In this document: positions 13,890 through 25,959 of the stretch, one piece after another
How positions within the stretch are numbered: the stretch's first letter is position 1
Layout of the letters: every line of letters starts with the position of its first letter
DNA from: Monosporascus cannonballus
Lineage: Eukaryota; Ascomycota; Sordariomycetes; Xylariales
Direction: 5' to 3'
Assembly: GCA_004154925.1 (NCBI GenBank)
Contig: QJNS01000020.1
Location: 372,001 to 436,000 of the forward strand
DNA length: 64,000 nt
Program-made: the position numbers and the translations under genes
Notes under the pieces: model-generated
Told to the model about the DNA's origin: nothing
The model's database searches: none
The model's input: the letters and a program-made list of their open reading frames with translations, nothing else

Positions 13890-14250
13890 TGTCATGACCC
13901 AACACGCTTGGCACAACCAGAAACAGTTAAGCAGGTGGAGACAATCCCCGGTCACGTGATTACAAGGATCGCTGGAGAGTCCAGCGAGTCCAAGATCGCA
14001 AGGATCGTTGGCGAGTCTAGCGAATCCTAAAAATGAACAGGAACTAGCAAAATATATAGATACGTTTATTTTTATAACATAAATAATATTAGTTTGTAAT
14101 ATTTATTAATATTAATCGTTTGTAATTAATACTTTTGGTATTACGAAACGTAATTAAATTTACTTTATTACTCCAAATCCCATAATATTCCTATTAACAT
14201 AAATCCGTATAATTAGGTTTAATAATTAGTTAAACCGTTTAGCCGTTATA
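13890..14250 (+). repeat. 5' LTR of the 13890-20734 chromovirus
   Basis: The 361-bp repeat begins TGTCATGACCCAAC. Its outer ~150 bp are almost free of RIP changes; its inner half is strongly AT-shifted and ends in a RIP-altered GCCGTTATA. It contains a TCACGTGA motif at 13952-13959 and a short direct repeat of the type AAGGATCGxTGGxGAGTCxAGCGA. Confidence 0.92.
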
Positions 14251-14289
14251 CGTTATAAGTTTTTATTTAATAATACCGTTAAATTTTAA

Positions 14290-15420
14290 GTAATACCGCC
14301 GATATTATGTTTACTAGTAAGCAGCCCGAATAACTTATTTACTAGATCCCTAAAAACCTTAATATTAAAATGGAATCCGAGGAAGAAAAAAAGTAGCCTT
14401 GTTTTTTTCGAAAGGAAGTTCTTCGACGCCTAGATGTTATAAACGAACGTATTATTTAGCTTAAATAAGATAAAAATAATTTTATTACGTTTTTTTAAAT
14501 TACTTATAAAAAATTTAAAGAAAAAAAAAAGTTCCCGAAACCGGAAAGCCCTTTTGGCCGAATTAGGTTATTTAGCTAAATTTTACTAAGGAATTAGGAA
14601 AAATTTTTAAACTTTTTAAGCCAAAATCCTTTAATAGAATTTCGACCAAATTATAATTATTTTTAATTTAATGCCGAACGTATTTCGGGTATTTTCCTAT
14701 TCGACTTATTACGTTTATTATACGAATTAAGTTTATAATTAAATAATTTACCGGAGATGCGGTTATTTGGTTTAAGCCGGTTATAAGAAAATACGTTACC
14801 TTATTAGTTAAAAAACGTAACCCGAAAATAATGCGGATATATAACGATTACGAATAATTCAAATAAACGTTAATAAAGGTTTTCGGAATAATAAATAAAA
14901 AAATAAAGGCCGAAATGCAAATTTAATAATTACGACAAAAAAAATCGGTATTTAAATATAGTAATATATTAATTTAATTAATATCTAAATTAAATTAGGG
15001 ATAAAAATATTAATAGTTAAATTTTTCGTTAACTTAAAAAAAAAATACAAAAAAAGTTTTTTAAGTTTAACCGGCTTAATTATTTATCGGATTATATCGC
15101 CATAATAATTAAAATTAATAACCGGTAATATGCTTAACGTATTAAAAAAATTTAAAAAAAAATAATAATAAATCTTAATATACGGTTAATATTAATATTT
15201 TTCGACGTAATAATACTTTTCATAATATTAAACCAAGCCTTATGGAATTAAAAGTTATTTATAAAAAAAATTAGAATTAGATTGAATATTATAATTACGG
15301 AAAAAAGGGGCATAAGGTTTATAAATGCCTTTCGCTTAAAAAACCATAACGAAATAACTGGAAATTTATACCCAAAGGATAATCCAAAGAAAATCAAAAA
15401 AAAAGAAAGTAAGCTTATTA
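14290..15420 (+). pseudogene. Gag relic of the 13890-20734 chromovirus
   Basis: The frame opens near MFTSKQPE and continues through MESEEEKK, EVLRRLDVINERI and PEMRLFGL. It ends in a zinc knuckle at 15287-15328 whose spacing is C-x2-C-x4-H-x4-C. The first two cysteines have become tyrosine, while GKKGH and the final cysteine remain. Cys-to-Tyr is what RIP of TGT/TGC produces. Gag would form the virus-like particle and bind element RNA. The same Gag type is visible in the element at 44645-51450. Many in-frame TAA/TAG codons make it non-functional. Confidence 0.7.
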
Positions 15421-15599
15421 ATATGGTTCGGGCTAAATACGTATTAAGCCTTTTATAATACGAGGTTTAATAAAGGTTATTACGACAAAAAATTTAACAA
15501 AAAATATAAAAAGTTAGGAATTTGGCTTAATAAACGATTAAGAAATAATAAAGTACCTTTAGAGGATAATTAAAGGAATATTAGGGCTAAACGGAAAAA

Positions 15600-18500
15600 A
15601 TTTACCCTAAAATCCTTAATTAACATAGCAAAAAGCATATTGTCTATTGTTAACGCCGGAACTACCTTATTTATGAAAAATAAAAACGGCATGTTTATAG
15701 CAGGATTACCCGTATATATCAGGAAGGATTCGATTTTCCTAATAAAACGGGAGAAAACAAAAACAATAAATAATAGTATTAATATTTTTAATTTATAACC
15801 CTTAAAAACAATTTTCTTTAGCTGGTAATAGCAAAAAACTGGCCTAAAGGAAAATAATACCCATAGGAAAACCCCTTTTATTATTATAAGTGGTATAATT
15901 ATTAAACGGAAAAGGAATTAATCTAGCATATTATGAAAAAGTATTACTAAAGGGTTATTACGGATCTTTATTTTTAACTAGCATTTATTATAGATTTTAA
16001 TAAACGATAAGCTTTAAAAAAAGAAATTTAACGATTTATACGAAACCTTTAGTAGGAAGGAAATAAGGCTTAATAAAAAACCATACGTTACATTAAAAAA
16101 CAATTTACCTAATAGGGAAAAAAAATCCAACAAAATTAAAAATAACTGATATAACTTAAAGGCATAATATGCCGATAAGAACGACAGATATAACAACTTA
16201 ACGCGCTATACAAAAAAACATAAACAAAATTCGATAAATTCGAAAAGGAATTAAAAAACGAAAGTTACCTGTAAAAAAGCCGTAAGATAACAAAACTTAA
16301 AGGAATCAAAATAAATTCCTAAAAAAGGCTTTAAACGTAACGATAAAAACCGTTAATAACCTTATTATCTTAGATATACGAATGGGAACGTATTGGTATA
16401 CCGTAATGGTAGATTATAAAGCTTTGGGTGGAAATTATATTATACCGGATATAATTAACGAACTTAAATTATTATGGAGATATAAGTTAAAACCTTATAT
16501 AATAACAAATGCTGAAAGTTAAAATTTTGCTTACGATAACGAAAAAATCTTATGTAAAATTAATTACTTTAAGATTTTTATTTAAAAACGATATTAAATA
16601 ATAAATTTCGATATCGTTTTATTCGGGAATTATAATATGATTTTAGGATTATTATGGATACGTTAATACGGAGTTTTAATTAACGGAGGAATTGGCCAAA
16701 TAAAATTCGTTTTACCTTTTATTAACAAATAAAAAAAATAAAATTTTAATATTCGATCGAAAATAATAACGAATATAAGCATAAAGATATAATAAATATT
16801 TTATTACCCAAAAAGATAAAACATAAAAAAAAATAAATATCAGAAAAGAATACGACGTATTATTGCTATTATTAAAACGAAATTACGGTAATTAAATAAC
16901 GATTTAAAACAGTAACCCCAAATATTAGAAAATCTGATTAATATATTACCATAATATTATAAATATAAGTAGTTTTTTAAAAAGGAATTAAATACGAAAT
17001 TACCAGAACATAACGAATAAAATTACGAAATTATCTTTAAAAAGGGTTCTTTAATAAAGTTTTACCTTATTTATAATTTTAACGAAAACAAGTTATACGT
17101 TTTCCGGGAATACCTAGAAAATTGGTTACAAAAAGGATAAATTCGACCTTTAAAGTTACCGGCAGGATACCCCATATTTTTCGTACTTAAAAAAATGGAA
17201 AGTTACAATTTATAATTAATTATTAATAATTAAACGATATTATTATTAAAAACCGAACGTTATTGCCCTTAATTATAAAAATAAAAAACCGATTTTATAA
17301 AGCTAAATAATTCATAATATTCGATTTTAAAGATAGATATAACCTTATTAAAATCAAAAAAAGATATAAATAAAAAACAATATTTAGAATAAAATACAAA
17401 TTATTTAAATATTTAATTACATTAATAAAACTTACGAATATATTAGTAATTTTCTAACGGATAATAAATTATATGTTACGAAAATACCTTAACGTTTTTA
17501 TTATATGCTATCTCGATAATATTTTTATTTTTTCAAAAACGGAAAAAACATACGCAAAATACGTTCATAAAATTCTTTAAGCTTTACAAAACGCAAAGCT
17601 ATTAATTAACGCAAAAAAAAACCAGTTCTATAAGCAAAAAATAAAATATCTGGAATATATTATTATCCTAGGACATATTAAGATAAACCCTAAAAAAATC
17701 GCTGCAGTTATAAAATGGCAAACGTTAACGATAATTAAAAAGATATAAGCATTTTTTAAATTCGCTAGTTATTATAAGAAATTTATTCGAAACTTTAGCA
17801 AAATAATTATATTTTTAACTAACCTTACTAAGAAAAAAAAAGAATTCAAATAAATACCAAAAACAAAAAAATCGTTCCAAAAAATTAAAAACGTAATTAC
17901 CAATAAACCAATATTAATTATATACAATCCAATACGTTCCGTTAAACTAAAAACCGATTTTTCGGATTACATATTAAACGTAATAATCGGACAGCGGGAT
18001 AATTAAAGCAAATTGTATTTTATTACATTTTTTTTATATAAATTAAAGGGAACCGAATTTAACTATAATATTCCCGATAAAGAATTTATGGCCATTATTA
18101 TGGCATTTCGAAAATTTAAGTATTTCCTAAAGGGAAATTTATACCAGGTTAAAATTTATATAAATTATTAAAATTTTATTCGTTTTATTACGACTAAGGA
18201 ACTTATAAAATAATAATTACGGTACACAAAAAAATTAACGAATTTTGATTTCGTTATTATCCATAAGAAAAAATCGGAAAATAACAGAACAAACGCTTTA
18301 AGTAAACGATTAAACCTTAAAGAAAAATTAGTTAAAATTAACTATATAATTTTTGACATTATATTAAAAAAATATTTACGCTTACGATAAATTAAAACAA
18401 TACGAACTATATTATATAATATATATTAAGAAATTAAAAAATATAACGATAATTTATTAAAAGATAAAAAATTAAAAAAATTATAAGTTCCAGAAAAATA

Positions 18501-19770
18501 TCAAATAAACTTAATACGCCAAATATATAAATATTAATTATACGGATATCCAGAAATTTACAAAACCTTAAAACGACTTTAACGTATATATTTTTTTCTT
18601 AAAATAAAAATAATAATTTAAAAAATACGATAACAATATAACCTTTATAATAAGGCCAAGGCATAACAATATAAACCTTACGGAAAATTACAATTATTAC
18701 CGGTCTTAAAAAAACTTTAAGATTTAATTATTATAGATTTTATTATTAAATTTCCTTTATCCGAAAATCCAACGATAGGAATATATTATAATAATATTTT
18801 CGTTATTATCGACCGGTTTACAAAATTTTTTTATTTTTTACCTTATTATAAGGATACGGACGCCGAATAAATGATATATATTTTTTTCAAACATATTTTT
18901 AACGTATACGGATTATTTATGGAAATTATCTTAAATAAAGGAACGATATTTGTATCAAAATTCTAATAAAACCTTATGGCATAAATTGGCCTAAATTACA
19001 AATTATTTAACGTATTTAAACCTTAAATAAATAAATAAACAGAATAAACAAACCAAATTTTAAAAACTTATTTACGATATTACATTAATTACGAACAAAA
19101 TAACTAGGTTAAAAATTATTTATTACTTAATTAATTTATAACATTAATTATTACGAAAGTATTAAAACAATATTAATTAACGCGAATTTTGGTTTTATTC
19201 CGGAAATTTACAAAAAAATACGTAATAACGGTCCAATTAATATTAAATTAATCCTTATATCAAAACAATTACGATAATTACATTAGGAAATAAAAATAAA
19301 ACTAGAATTTATACGGAATTAAATAAATAAGTATTATAATTAAAAAAAATTAAAAAAATTAATTTTCGAAAAAAAGGAAATAATTTACCTTGTTATCAAA
19401 AATATTTAAATAAAAAAACCTAACAAAAAACTCGATTTTAAATATATCGGTCCATATAAAATCGTTAAAAAAATTTCAAAAAATAATTATTAATTAAAAT
19501 TTTTATTAAAAGTTAAATTCCATTTAATTTTTTACGTTTTTTTACTTAAGTTAATAACAAATACAATTAAAATACGTACGGCATAAAATAATATAAAAAT
19601 AAAAAATAAATAAATATACGAAATAAAAGAAATTTTCGACATATAAAAACAAAATAAATTTACCTAATACTTAATTAAGTGGAAAAAGCATCCGGATTCC
19701 GAAAACATCTAGGAACCCGCCAAGAAACTTATTAGCGCTTAATGCCTATTAAAGAATTTTTACTAACAAC
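15600..19770 (+). pseudogene. Pol relic: protease, RT, RNase H, integrase, chromodomain
   Basis: The protease region is near 16360-16740 (MVDYKALGGNYIIPDIINEL). RT follows, with its active site at 17509-17520 read as YLDN in place of YLDD, then IFIFSKTEK. The RT/RNase H linker reads FFKFASYYKKFIRNFSKI, and the RNase H core includes TDFSDY and NIPDKEFMAII. The integrase zinc-binding and core region runs about 18500-19200, with IIIDFI, IDRFTKF and NKGTIF. A chromodomain lies at about 19615-19760 (YLIKWKKHPDSEN). The frame is broken by numerous RIP-type stops. The domain order and C-terminal chromodomain define a chromovirus. Confidence 0.85.
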
Positions 19771-20010
19771 GTTAAAAGCGGCAAGGTCGAAAGCCCCCCA
19801 ATTAGTAATTAACCAGTCGATAAGCTTAATATTAGACTAGTTAGGAAAAACAGCAGATAGCGTTAACGTGACCTCCGCAGCCTTTACTTATTCTTTACGC
19901 TTTAACTCGTCCAGCTTTTCCAGGTTGTCGATACCGCAAAAAACGGCTTTCATTATTTTTTCGTATTACATCTTTTTTTATTTCCAGATACGACGGATAT
20001 GGGCTTTGGC
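19729..20010 (-). pseudogene. Conserved antisense ORF, copy in the 13890-20734 element
   Basis: Read on the strand opposite to pol, just beyond the chromodomain, this frame gives a basic helical segment (RRIWKxKKMxYEKIMKAV), then GIDNLEKLDELKRKE, then an aromatic acidic tail (IDWLITNWGAFDLAAF). It ends in the sequence complementary to the end of the chromodomain. The same protein type is seen at 45331-45585 in the related element, where it is better preserved. It contains a few RIP-type stops. The function is unknown; it is a real repeated reading frame rather than a chance one, because equivalent frames occur in five elements. Confidence 0.6.
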
Positions 20011-20373
20011 AAATTTTTCGGTTTTTATGGTAACTTTAAATTTTTCCTTAAGCTTACAATATTAAATAATAATTTTTTGCAATTACTTTAGATTAAGATT
20101 ACGAACGTTATAATTAGCCTGTTAATAACGAATATACGAAAAATAACGGGATAAATCTTTTTCGGATAATTTGCATTTAAATTTTTAACGTTCGTAATAA
20201 GAACAAAATGTTATTTAACAAAAATTAAATAAGATAATAACCAAAAATAAATTGCATTATAAGATTTTTACCTTAAAAAAAGGTTTAACATATTTTCTAA
20301 TACGGGAAAACATTTTGGAATAAAAACTTATAAATTAATTTTCGGAACGAAAATCCTGGGGGAAGGAAAATCG

Positions 20374-20734
20374 TATTATAACCTAATATGCTTAATATAA
20401 TTAAAAATAATTAAACAGGTAAAAATAATCCCTGGTTACGTGATTACAAGGATCGTTAAAGAGTTTAGCAAATCCAGGATCGTAAGGATCGCTGGCGAGT
20501 CCAGCAAGTCCTAAAAATAAACGGAAACCAGTAAAATATATAGATACGTTTATTTCCATAGCATAAATAACACCAGCTTATAACATTCACCAATACTAAT
20601 CGTTTATAACTAATACCTTTGGTATTACAAAACGTAACCAAGTTTACTTTATTACTCCGAGTCCCACGATACTCCTGCCAACATAAACCCGTACGACTAG
20701 GTTTAATAGTTGGTTAAACCGCCTAGCCGTCACA
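20374..20734 (+). repeat. 3' LTR of the 13890-20734 chromovirus
   Basis: The 361-bp partner of 13890-14250 has the opposite mutation gradient: a RIP-degraded inner start (TATTATAACCTAAT) and a nearly clean outer end (...GCCTAGCCGTCACA). It is followed by the target duplication GCGAC. Confidence 0.92.
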
Positions 20735-20739
20735 GCGAC

Positions 20740-21600
20740 GCTAACTACAATATCAAAAGATCAGCAATTCTAAACCCTAATTGGGGTTTGGACACCTTAA
20801 TTCATCTTATAAGGACTAGCTGTGCATATCATCACATCGATACAATTTAGGAAATATCGTTCTATAGGCGAAACGGAATAGATAAAAGGTCGAAAAAACC
20901 CATTGGCAAAATTTTAGACGCCTTAATATAACGGCAAAAATAATAACTTTATACAAACGTAATTATATCCCGTAATAAGTATAGCTAATAATAATTCCGT
21001 CGTAATAGATCGTATATTTTAAAATGTCTCAGGTAACTAGTAAACGTTATATTATAATTACGGTAGAGTATTTATAATTTTAAAACGTTAAAGTTAGATA
21101 TAAATGATTTATTTTTAATATAAATATATCTTTCTACCGCTTTATAATCGGTTTACGCAACTTTAAACGTTTTCTAGATATTTAATTTAAATTATTCATA
21201 AATTAAATCCGCAAACGCCGTTAAAATATCGCTGGCTAATATGAATAATTTATAGGCGTTATCGATTAATACGTTTATCGGCTGATTAACGTCTATGACG
21301 TATATTTTAAACGGGGCTTTTTATTATTCGAGTAAAAATATCATTCGATATTAGTACGCCATCTTATCGTTGATAATATTATGGCGGTTTCCAGGTTAAA
21401 CGTCAGGTTAACGCGATAATATATCCGGAACCGTAATCTTTTACCCCGGTTTATAAATTATCTAAAACCGGAAATTGCTAAGAGGGTCGGATTAACGTAT
21501 CTGGCATTAATTTAAAAACTTTATAATAACGAAATATTATAGGTTTTTATGATCGGTAATAACTTATACGAGTTTTTCGGTCCCTTATTGTGATGGGGCT
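20740..21600 (-). pseudogene. RNase H C-terminus and integrase N-terminus of the outer chromovirus
   Basis: From about 21590 down to 21200 the minus strand reads as the end of a Gypsy RNase H: VITDHKNLxYFV, then RFxIIYKPGxKITVPDILSRxPD. From about 21060 to 20850 it reads as the integrase zinc-binding domain: YLRHFKIYDLLRRNYY, DIITFVxSYYFCRYIKAS. Integrase continues at 13868 after the nested element. Just before the insertion site (20740-20840) there is about 100 bp of nearly RIP-free sequence that does not fit the usual integrase spacing; its origin is unclear. Confidence 0.7.
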
Positions 21601-21640
21601 GTATGGAGCCCTATTATGGAGCACCGGACAAACGCCGGTA

Positions 21641-21667
21641 CAAATCGGGTCCACTTAGTTTCCGGAC
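21641..21667 (+). repeat. Left TIR of the Tc1-type element
   Basis: The terminal inverted repeat starts CAAATCGGGTCCACTTAG immediately after the TA target. Its reverse complement is at 22926-22952. Confidence 0.92.
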
Positions 21668-21767
21668 GAATTTCCCCCCACTTAGCCCCCAAATGCCACA
21701 TTTCCCATCATCACCACCCATTTTGTATGGACCATTTGGGCCACATAACATAGCCGTATTCATTCCA

Positions 21768-22832
21768 ATGGCTAACGAACCCAAAACCAAAAGGCGCGAA
21801 TTATCTGAAACTAAACGTACAGCCATTTGGGCCTTATATCGCGCCCGGCATACGTATTCGGAGATTGCACGCCTCGAAAACGTCCCAAAATCAACGATTC
21901 ATAATACCATCCGCCGCTGCAAAGAACATGAAGCCGCCGGACGTCCTGTTACCTTCGAATCGAGACCTAGGCCTGGCCAGCCCCTTAAAGTAACGGACCG
22001 GGCAGTTCGAAAGCTCGTACGGACTGCCGTTAAAGAACGATGCGCTCCTTTCGAAGCCCTAAGAACGCCAAGTAAATCCGGAATCCAGCTATGTAAAAAT
22101 ACGGTCCGTTACGCTTTTAAATTAGCTGGTAAAGCCCGGCGCAAAGCCCGACGCAAACCTTGGGTTTTACAAAAGAATAGGAAGAAGCGCCGTACGTTTT
22201 ATATTACTTATAAGAACGTTATTTAGATGCTATAATGTTGGTCGGACAAAATTATCTTTAAAGTCGGATACGACAGCCGTACGGTATACGTTATTCGTAG
22301 CAAAGGCGAAAAATATCTTGATAAATATTTAAAGCTTTTATTTAAAAACGGACGGATTACTGTTGGCGTATAAGGATGTTTTATGGGCCCTGAAAAAGAA
22401 CCCTTAATTATTTTCGATTTAAATTTCCGAATGGACAAATATTCGTACTTCGATAAGGTCCTTATACCCCATTATATTCCATTCTGGCAACGGATGAAAG
22501 CTAAATACGGCCCGGAAGTCGTATTTCAAGAGGATGGCGCTTGATATTACTATAGGAAGCTTACTATCATGATTAAAAAGGCCTGGGGGGTCACTTGTGC
22601 CGTATGGCCGCCCCAAAGCTTTGATCTTTTTCTAATAGAGAATATATGGCGTATTTTAAAGTTACGATTAAGTAGGCGAAAGCATAGGTTTCGGTCTGCT
22701 GCGGAGATAAAATATGCTATCGAGGCAGAATAGCGGGATTTGGAGCCTTATCTTTTTTATAAGTTAGCCATGATTATGCCGAAACGGTTGCGTTTACTTA
22801 AGCAAAACAAATATGGCCTTATCAAGTATTAA
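21768..22832 (+). pseudogene. Tc1-family transposase (354 codons, five stops)
   Basis: The start at 21768 (MANEPKTKRRELSETKR) puts a paired-like helix-turn-helix domain first: AIWALYRARHTYSEIARLEN, then PKSTIHNTIRRC. A GRPR-like basic linker follows. An upstream in-frame ATG at 21603 lies outside the transposon and is unlikely to be the start. The catalytic triad is present in frame: Asp at 22245 (WSD), Asp at 22533 (QEDGA) and Glu at 22638 (IENIW). The last two are separated by 34 residues, the DD34E signature of Tc1. Stops fall at 22224, 22233, about 22371, 22541 and 22731, at positions where Trp or Arg is expected, consistent with RIP. The reading frame is otherwise intact to TAA at 22830. 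It can no longer give a full-length enzyme; the first 150 or so residues (DNA-binding part) remain open. Confidence 0.9.
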
Positions 22833-22925
22833 ATTCTGTATATAAAACAGTAAACAGATTGTTCATAGCTGTTGTGGTTATTAAGATATTGATTTTTGAG
22901 TATTTAATATATGCTTCAGGGGGGT

Positions 22926-22952
22926 GTTCGGAAACTAAGTGGACCCGATTTG
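22926..22952 (-). repeat. Right TIR of the Tc1-type element
   Basis: It is the inverse of the left TIR, ending ...GGACCCGATTTG just before the TA at 22953-22954. Confidence 0.92.
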
Positions 22953-22954
22953 TA

Positions 22955-23091
22955 CCAAGCAGCACTAGCGCAGCGCCTTATATGCGAACACACACAACTG
23001 TATTTTCATCTTCCCTTTCTTTTCTCTTTAGCCTAGAAAATAAACTCTTATTGGCAACTGATTGCAGACCGCTCAGGTGAAGCCTTTTACA
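22955..23091. other. Non-RIPed 137-bp segment at the RT breakpoint
   Basis: This is normal-composition sequence between the Tc1 target site and the abrupt end of the RT relic at 23092. On the minus strand it starts TGTAAAAGGCTTCACC and contains a TATAA-like box, so it could be the end of an LTR or other insertion. No partner terminus or target duplication was found. Confidence 0.35.
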
Positions 23092-25500
23092 GCTCGTATC
23101 GTATTCGAAAAAGTATTTTTTATTAATCGCTCTTTTTAATATTGATACGACAGTAAATATTTTTAAAATTATTTTTCGAAAATAGCTTAATTAATCTTAG
23201 GCGATTTATTATTTTTAAAATTAAGGATAAAAGATATTCGTTTTTTATCGTTACCCGATTTAACCCCTTATATTTGACATATAATCGGAAATTGTCGTCC
23301 TTTTTAAGTACGAATAATATTAGTACTTTTACATCCGTTTTTAAATGACGTATTCGTTTTATTTTTAGGTTTTTTCGGATGTACTTTCCGAAAACTTTCC
23401 GCTGGGTTTCTAAAATAAGATAAATTAGACCAAATAGGAGTGTTTTTCCTAGGATTAGGTTAATTATATATTTTGCCTTTAGTAATTAACGCAATCTTTT
23501 CGCTGCTTTTTCGCAATATATTTGCTCGAAGCCTTTTTTAAATATATAGAAAAATTGGTTATTTTTTGTTTTTATTATTTCTTAAATTTTGAAATATTTA
23601 GCTCGTTAATTAGGCTTACCATATTAACAGTATAAACTTGCTTATCGGAAAGCGTTAGGTTTATAATTTTCTGCCCGTTGACCTCTTATAGTAATCTATA
23701 TAACTATTAACATATAGCTATGTCTAATAGAACGTCTAATTTGTCTATTTTTTGTCTGGATAATAGGAGATCGGGTGCCTTTTAATCACGGCGTATTGTA
23801 AAATATATTTGTTTAAATTTTCGTTCGTTTTCGTTATTATCTGTTATATTAATAGGAATTTTGTAAACCTTATAATATTTAATATACGTACCGTTAATGC
23901 CGATAAGACCCGAAATATTTACGGAAATTAATTAAAGCTTAAACCTTTTTGTTAATTTTCTATTTATAAAATTTATTTATATTCCGGTATTTATATTTAT
24001 TTATATTATTATATCCCTCGTAAATCTTTTAATACGTGCTCTTTTTTAAAGGGTGGTTTTGTTTTAATTATTCTATGGTTATTAGCTGAAATAAATTAGA
24101 CGTATACGTTTATTTCGGCTTTTTTTAGATTTACGTCTAAAAACTGGTTTGATTTATCGTTATATATTATGATATTTTCTACGGTTTTCGGCAGTTACTT
24201 TCCGTACGACCGGGATAATAATGTTTTTATGTTCTTTTTAGATTTGTAATTTACATTTTTATAGTCTAAATTTCTATAATTATAGCACTTAAGTTGGCCC
24301 TTATAAAAATTAAGGATATTAAGTTATATAAATTTGATCTAATCAGAATTCAATCGGCGATTATTTGCTTTTCGAATATAAAAACGCTCGCGGTCCTTAT
24401 TATTTTTACGCGGCGCCTTTAATTTGCTTTGAGGATTTCTTTTTCTCAAAAGCGTTAAAATAAGATCGTTTATTTTTATTAATACTTTTAGCGAAAAATA
24501 ATCGGGTTTTTTTCGTTTTCTTCTAAACGTCCTGATAACGTTTTACTTTATTTACTACGTTATTAATTTGTTTTAATTTAATATTTTTTCGTTACCAAAT
24601 TATTCGTAACTTCAATATTAATTTGTAAAAATAATTAAAAGCAGAATACTTATTATTTCGATCGTTTTCTAGGTTAAAAACGTTCACAAACTTTGTTTTA
24701 TAAATTAAGAACCCTTATTTAACATAAACATTTAACGGTGATTAATCGAATCGTTATCGCTGTTTTATAAATTGTTTCTTATATTCCTTATCTAAAAAAT
24801 TGGGATTTATATAATTTTTCTTAATAAAAATCCATATATTTTCTATTTTTTAATTTTTTCGTAATTAAACTAAGTAAATATAACGTGGTATAATCGTTAA
24901 ACTTTCGTAATAAAAATGTCTATATACCTTATAGCCTATTAAATATAAATAAAGGCATTTCGCCCTGAGTTTTTGGCGTAAATTTCCGTAATAACTTTTA
25001 TTTAATTTTTTTTAATTAACACGCGTTTAAAAAGCTTTAGGCAATTATAAGGCGCTATTCGTTTATTGCCTTTGGGCTTTTACGATAATATTTTAATTTA
25101 CTTATAAAAAACTTTTTTAACTTATGTTATTATTTATTATTCGACTAACTGTTAAAATAATTTCGAATGCTATTTATTTTATTAACGGATAATTTTAAAA
25201 ATCTAGTTATTATTAAGTGGTTTAACTCTTTTTTGCTTTAAACTTCGAGACGCGGTTGTTATATTACGTCCGTTTTCCAACCGTTCAATTAACAGTTATC
25301 GGGACGTATTTTTATTATATGTATAAGATAATTCGGGATTTCGAGAATTATGATCCTTTGTCTGTTAGGGCTTTGTTATAAGTTTTTTTTGCCTGTTTTC
25401 GTACCGTAATCGATCGTTCGTCGGTTAGGTTCCGATCGGCGTTTTTTTCGACCAATAATCTAAGTTCGTTTTATAATTGGCGAGCTTCATTTTTAGTAAT
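23092..25500 (-). pseudogene. Gag, protease and RT N-terminal part of the outer chromovirus
   Basis: The minus strand from about 25480 begins near MKLANYKTN and runs through a basic Gag-like region. A protease/linker region follows at about 24000-23600 (KIDKLDVLLDIAI). RT occupies 23345-23092 and is easy to recognise: LFVLKKDDNFRLYVKYKG, LNRVTIKNEYLLS, KLFSKNNFKNIYCRINIKK. The RT ends abruptly after FRIRYE at 23092. The motifs that should follow (MPFGLxNAP and the YxDD active site) are missing, and the gene resumes only in RNase H at 21598. About 0.9 kb of pol is therefore lost or displaced where the Tc1 element now sits. Confidence 0.7.
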
Positions 25501-25535
25501 TACCGCGTAATTTTTTATAGTAAAGATAGAAGAAT

Positions 25536-25729
25536 TATAAGATAATAAGTAATTAAGGGTTAGGGTAAGATAACTCTCGACCAGTCGTAAAGCGTATTTT
25601 AAAAATAAATATATTAGGTTATTTTTAACTGGCGTTTCTTGTTAGTTGTCAGATGGTTATTTGTACTAGCGCGTGAGTCTATAGCTGGTCAGACACCAGC
25701 TGCAGCTCCATAGAAGCTGTATTTTCACA
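25536..25729 (-). repeat. LTR (right, 5' LTR of the outer minus-strand chromovirus)
   Basis: The 194-bp partner of 7329-7523 is followed by the target duplication AAAAC (25730-25734). It is better preserved near its right end (GCTGGTCAGACACCAGCTGC...TTTTCACA). Confidence 0.85.
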
Positions 25730-25959
25730 AAAACTTTTTAAAATAAAGTTGAAAGTATTTGAGTTTAATGAATAAAACTAATAACGTAATTTTATAATAT
25801 AAATTTAAAATATACATATAATTCGCTTTTATTTAAGAAAAAATGTATTTATTAATATAAATAATATATTTATAAATATAATTCCGTTATTATAAACTTA
25901 ATTACGAAAAGTTTTAGGCTAAATTAATCTACAATTTATATATTTTCAAGGGTTAAGAG

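Larger units (their letters stand above)
13890..20734 (+). mobile_element. Complete nested chromovirus (Ty3/Gypsy), plus strand
   Basis: Two 361-bp LTRs (13890-14250 and 20374-20734) are flanked by the 5-bp duplication GCGAC (13885-13889 and 20735-20739). The total length is 6,845 bp. Gag, protease, RT, RNase H, integrase and chromodomain relics follow in order on the plus strand. A polypurine tract (GGGGGAAGGAAAATCG) sits directly before the 3' LTR. It is inserted into the integrase of the outer minus-strand chromovirus, so it is younger than its host. Its LTR ends are shared with the elements at 25960, 34159 and 44645, which makes the four members of one lineage. Confidence 0.93.
21641..22952 (+). 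mobile_element. Tc1-type DNA transposon
   Basis: The element is 1,312 bp with 27-bp terminal inverted repeats (one mismatch) and a TA target duplication on each side (21639-21640 and 22953-22954). It encodes a DD34E transposase relic. Size, TIRs and the TA target are standard for the Tc1 branch of Tc1/mariner. Base composition is much closer to normal than the surrounding Gypsy DNA, so it is a relatively late arrival or has been RIPed only lightly. Confidence 0.93.
7329..25729 (-). mobile_element. Outer chromovirus (Ty3/Gypsy LTR retrotransposon) with nested insertions
   Basis: Two related LTRs in the same orientation (7329-7523 and 25536-25729) are flanked by identical 5-bp target duplications AAAAC (7324-7328 and 25730-25734). 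Together they bound one insertion of about 18.4 kb. Protein relics inside read on the minus strand in the order gag/protease/RT, then RNase H and integrase zinc-binding domain, then integrase core, integrase C-terminus and chromodomain. That is the order of a chromovirus. The excess length comes from nested elements: a full chromovirus (13890-20734), a Tc1 element (21641-22952), a TRIM-like element (11950-12427) and a second Gypsy relic at the left. It is uncertain whether all the pol blocks belong to the element owning these LTRs. A second integrase at 9900-10420 means at least two minus-strand Gypsy elements are mixed here. Confidence 0.75.

Noticed and set aside
19868..20065. 65-codon plus-strand frame
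   Set aside because: It is the complement of the antisense ORF at 19729-20010.
21603..21767. Upstream extension of the Tc1 transposase frame starting at an ATG at 21603
   Set aside because: The extension begins outside the element and runs through the TIR; the ATG at 21768 fits the family N-terminus.
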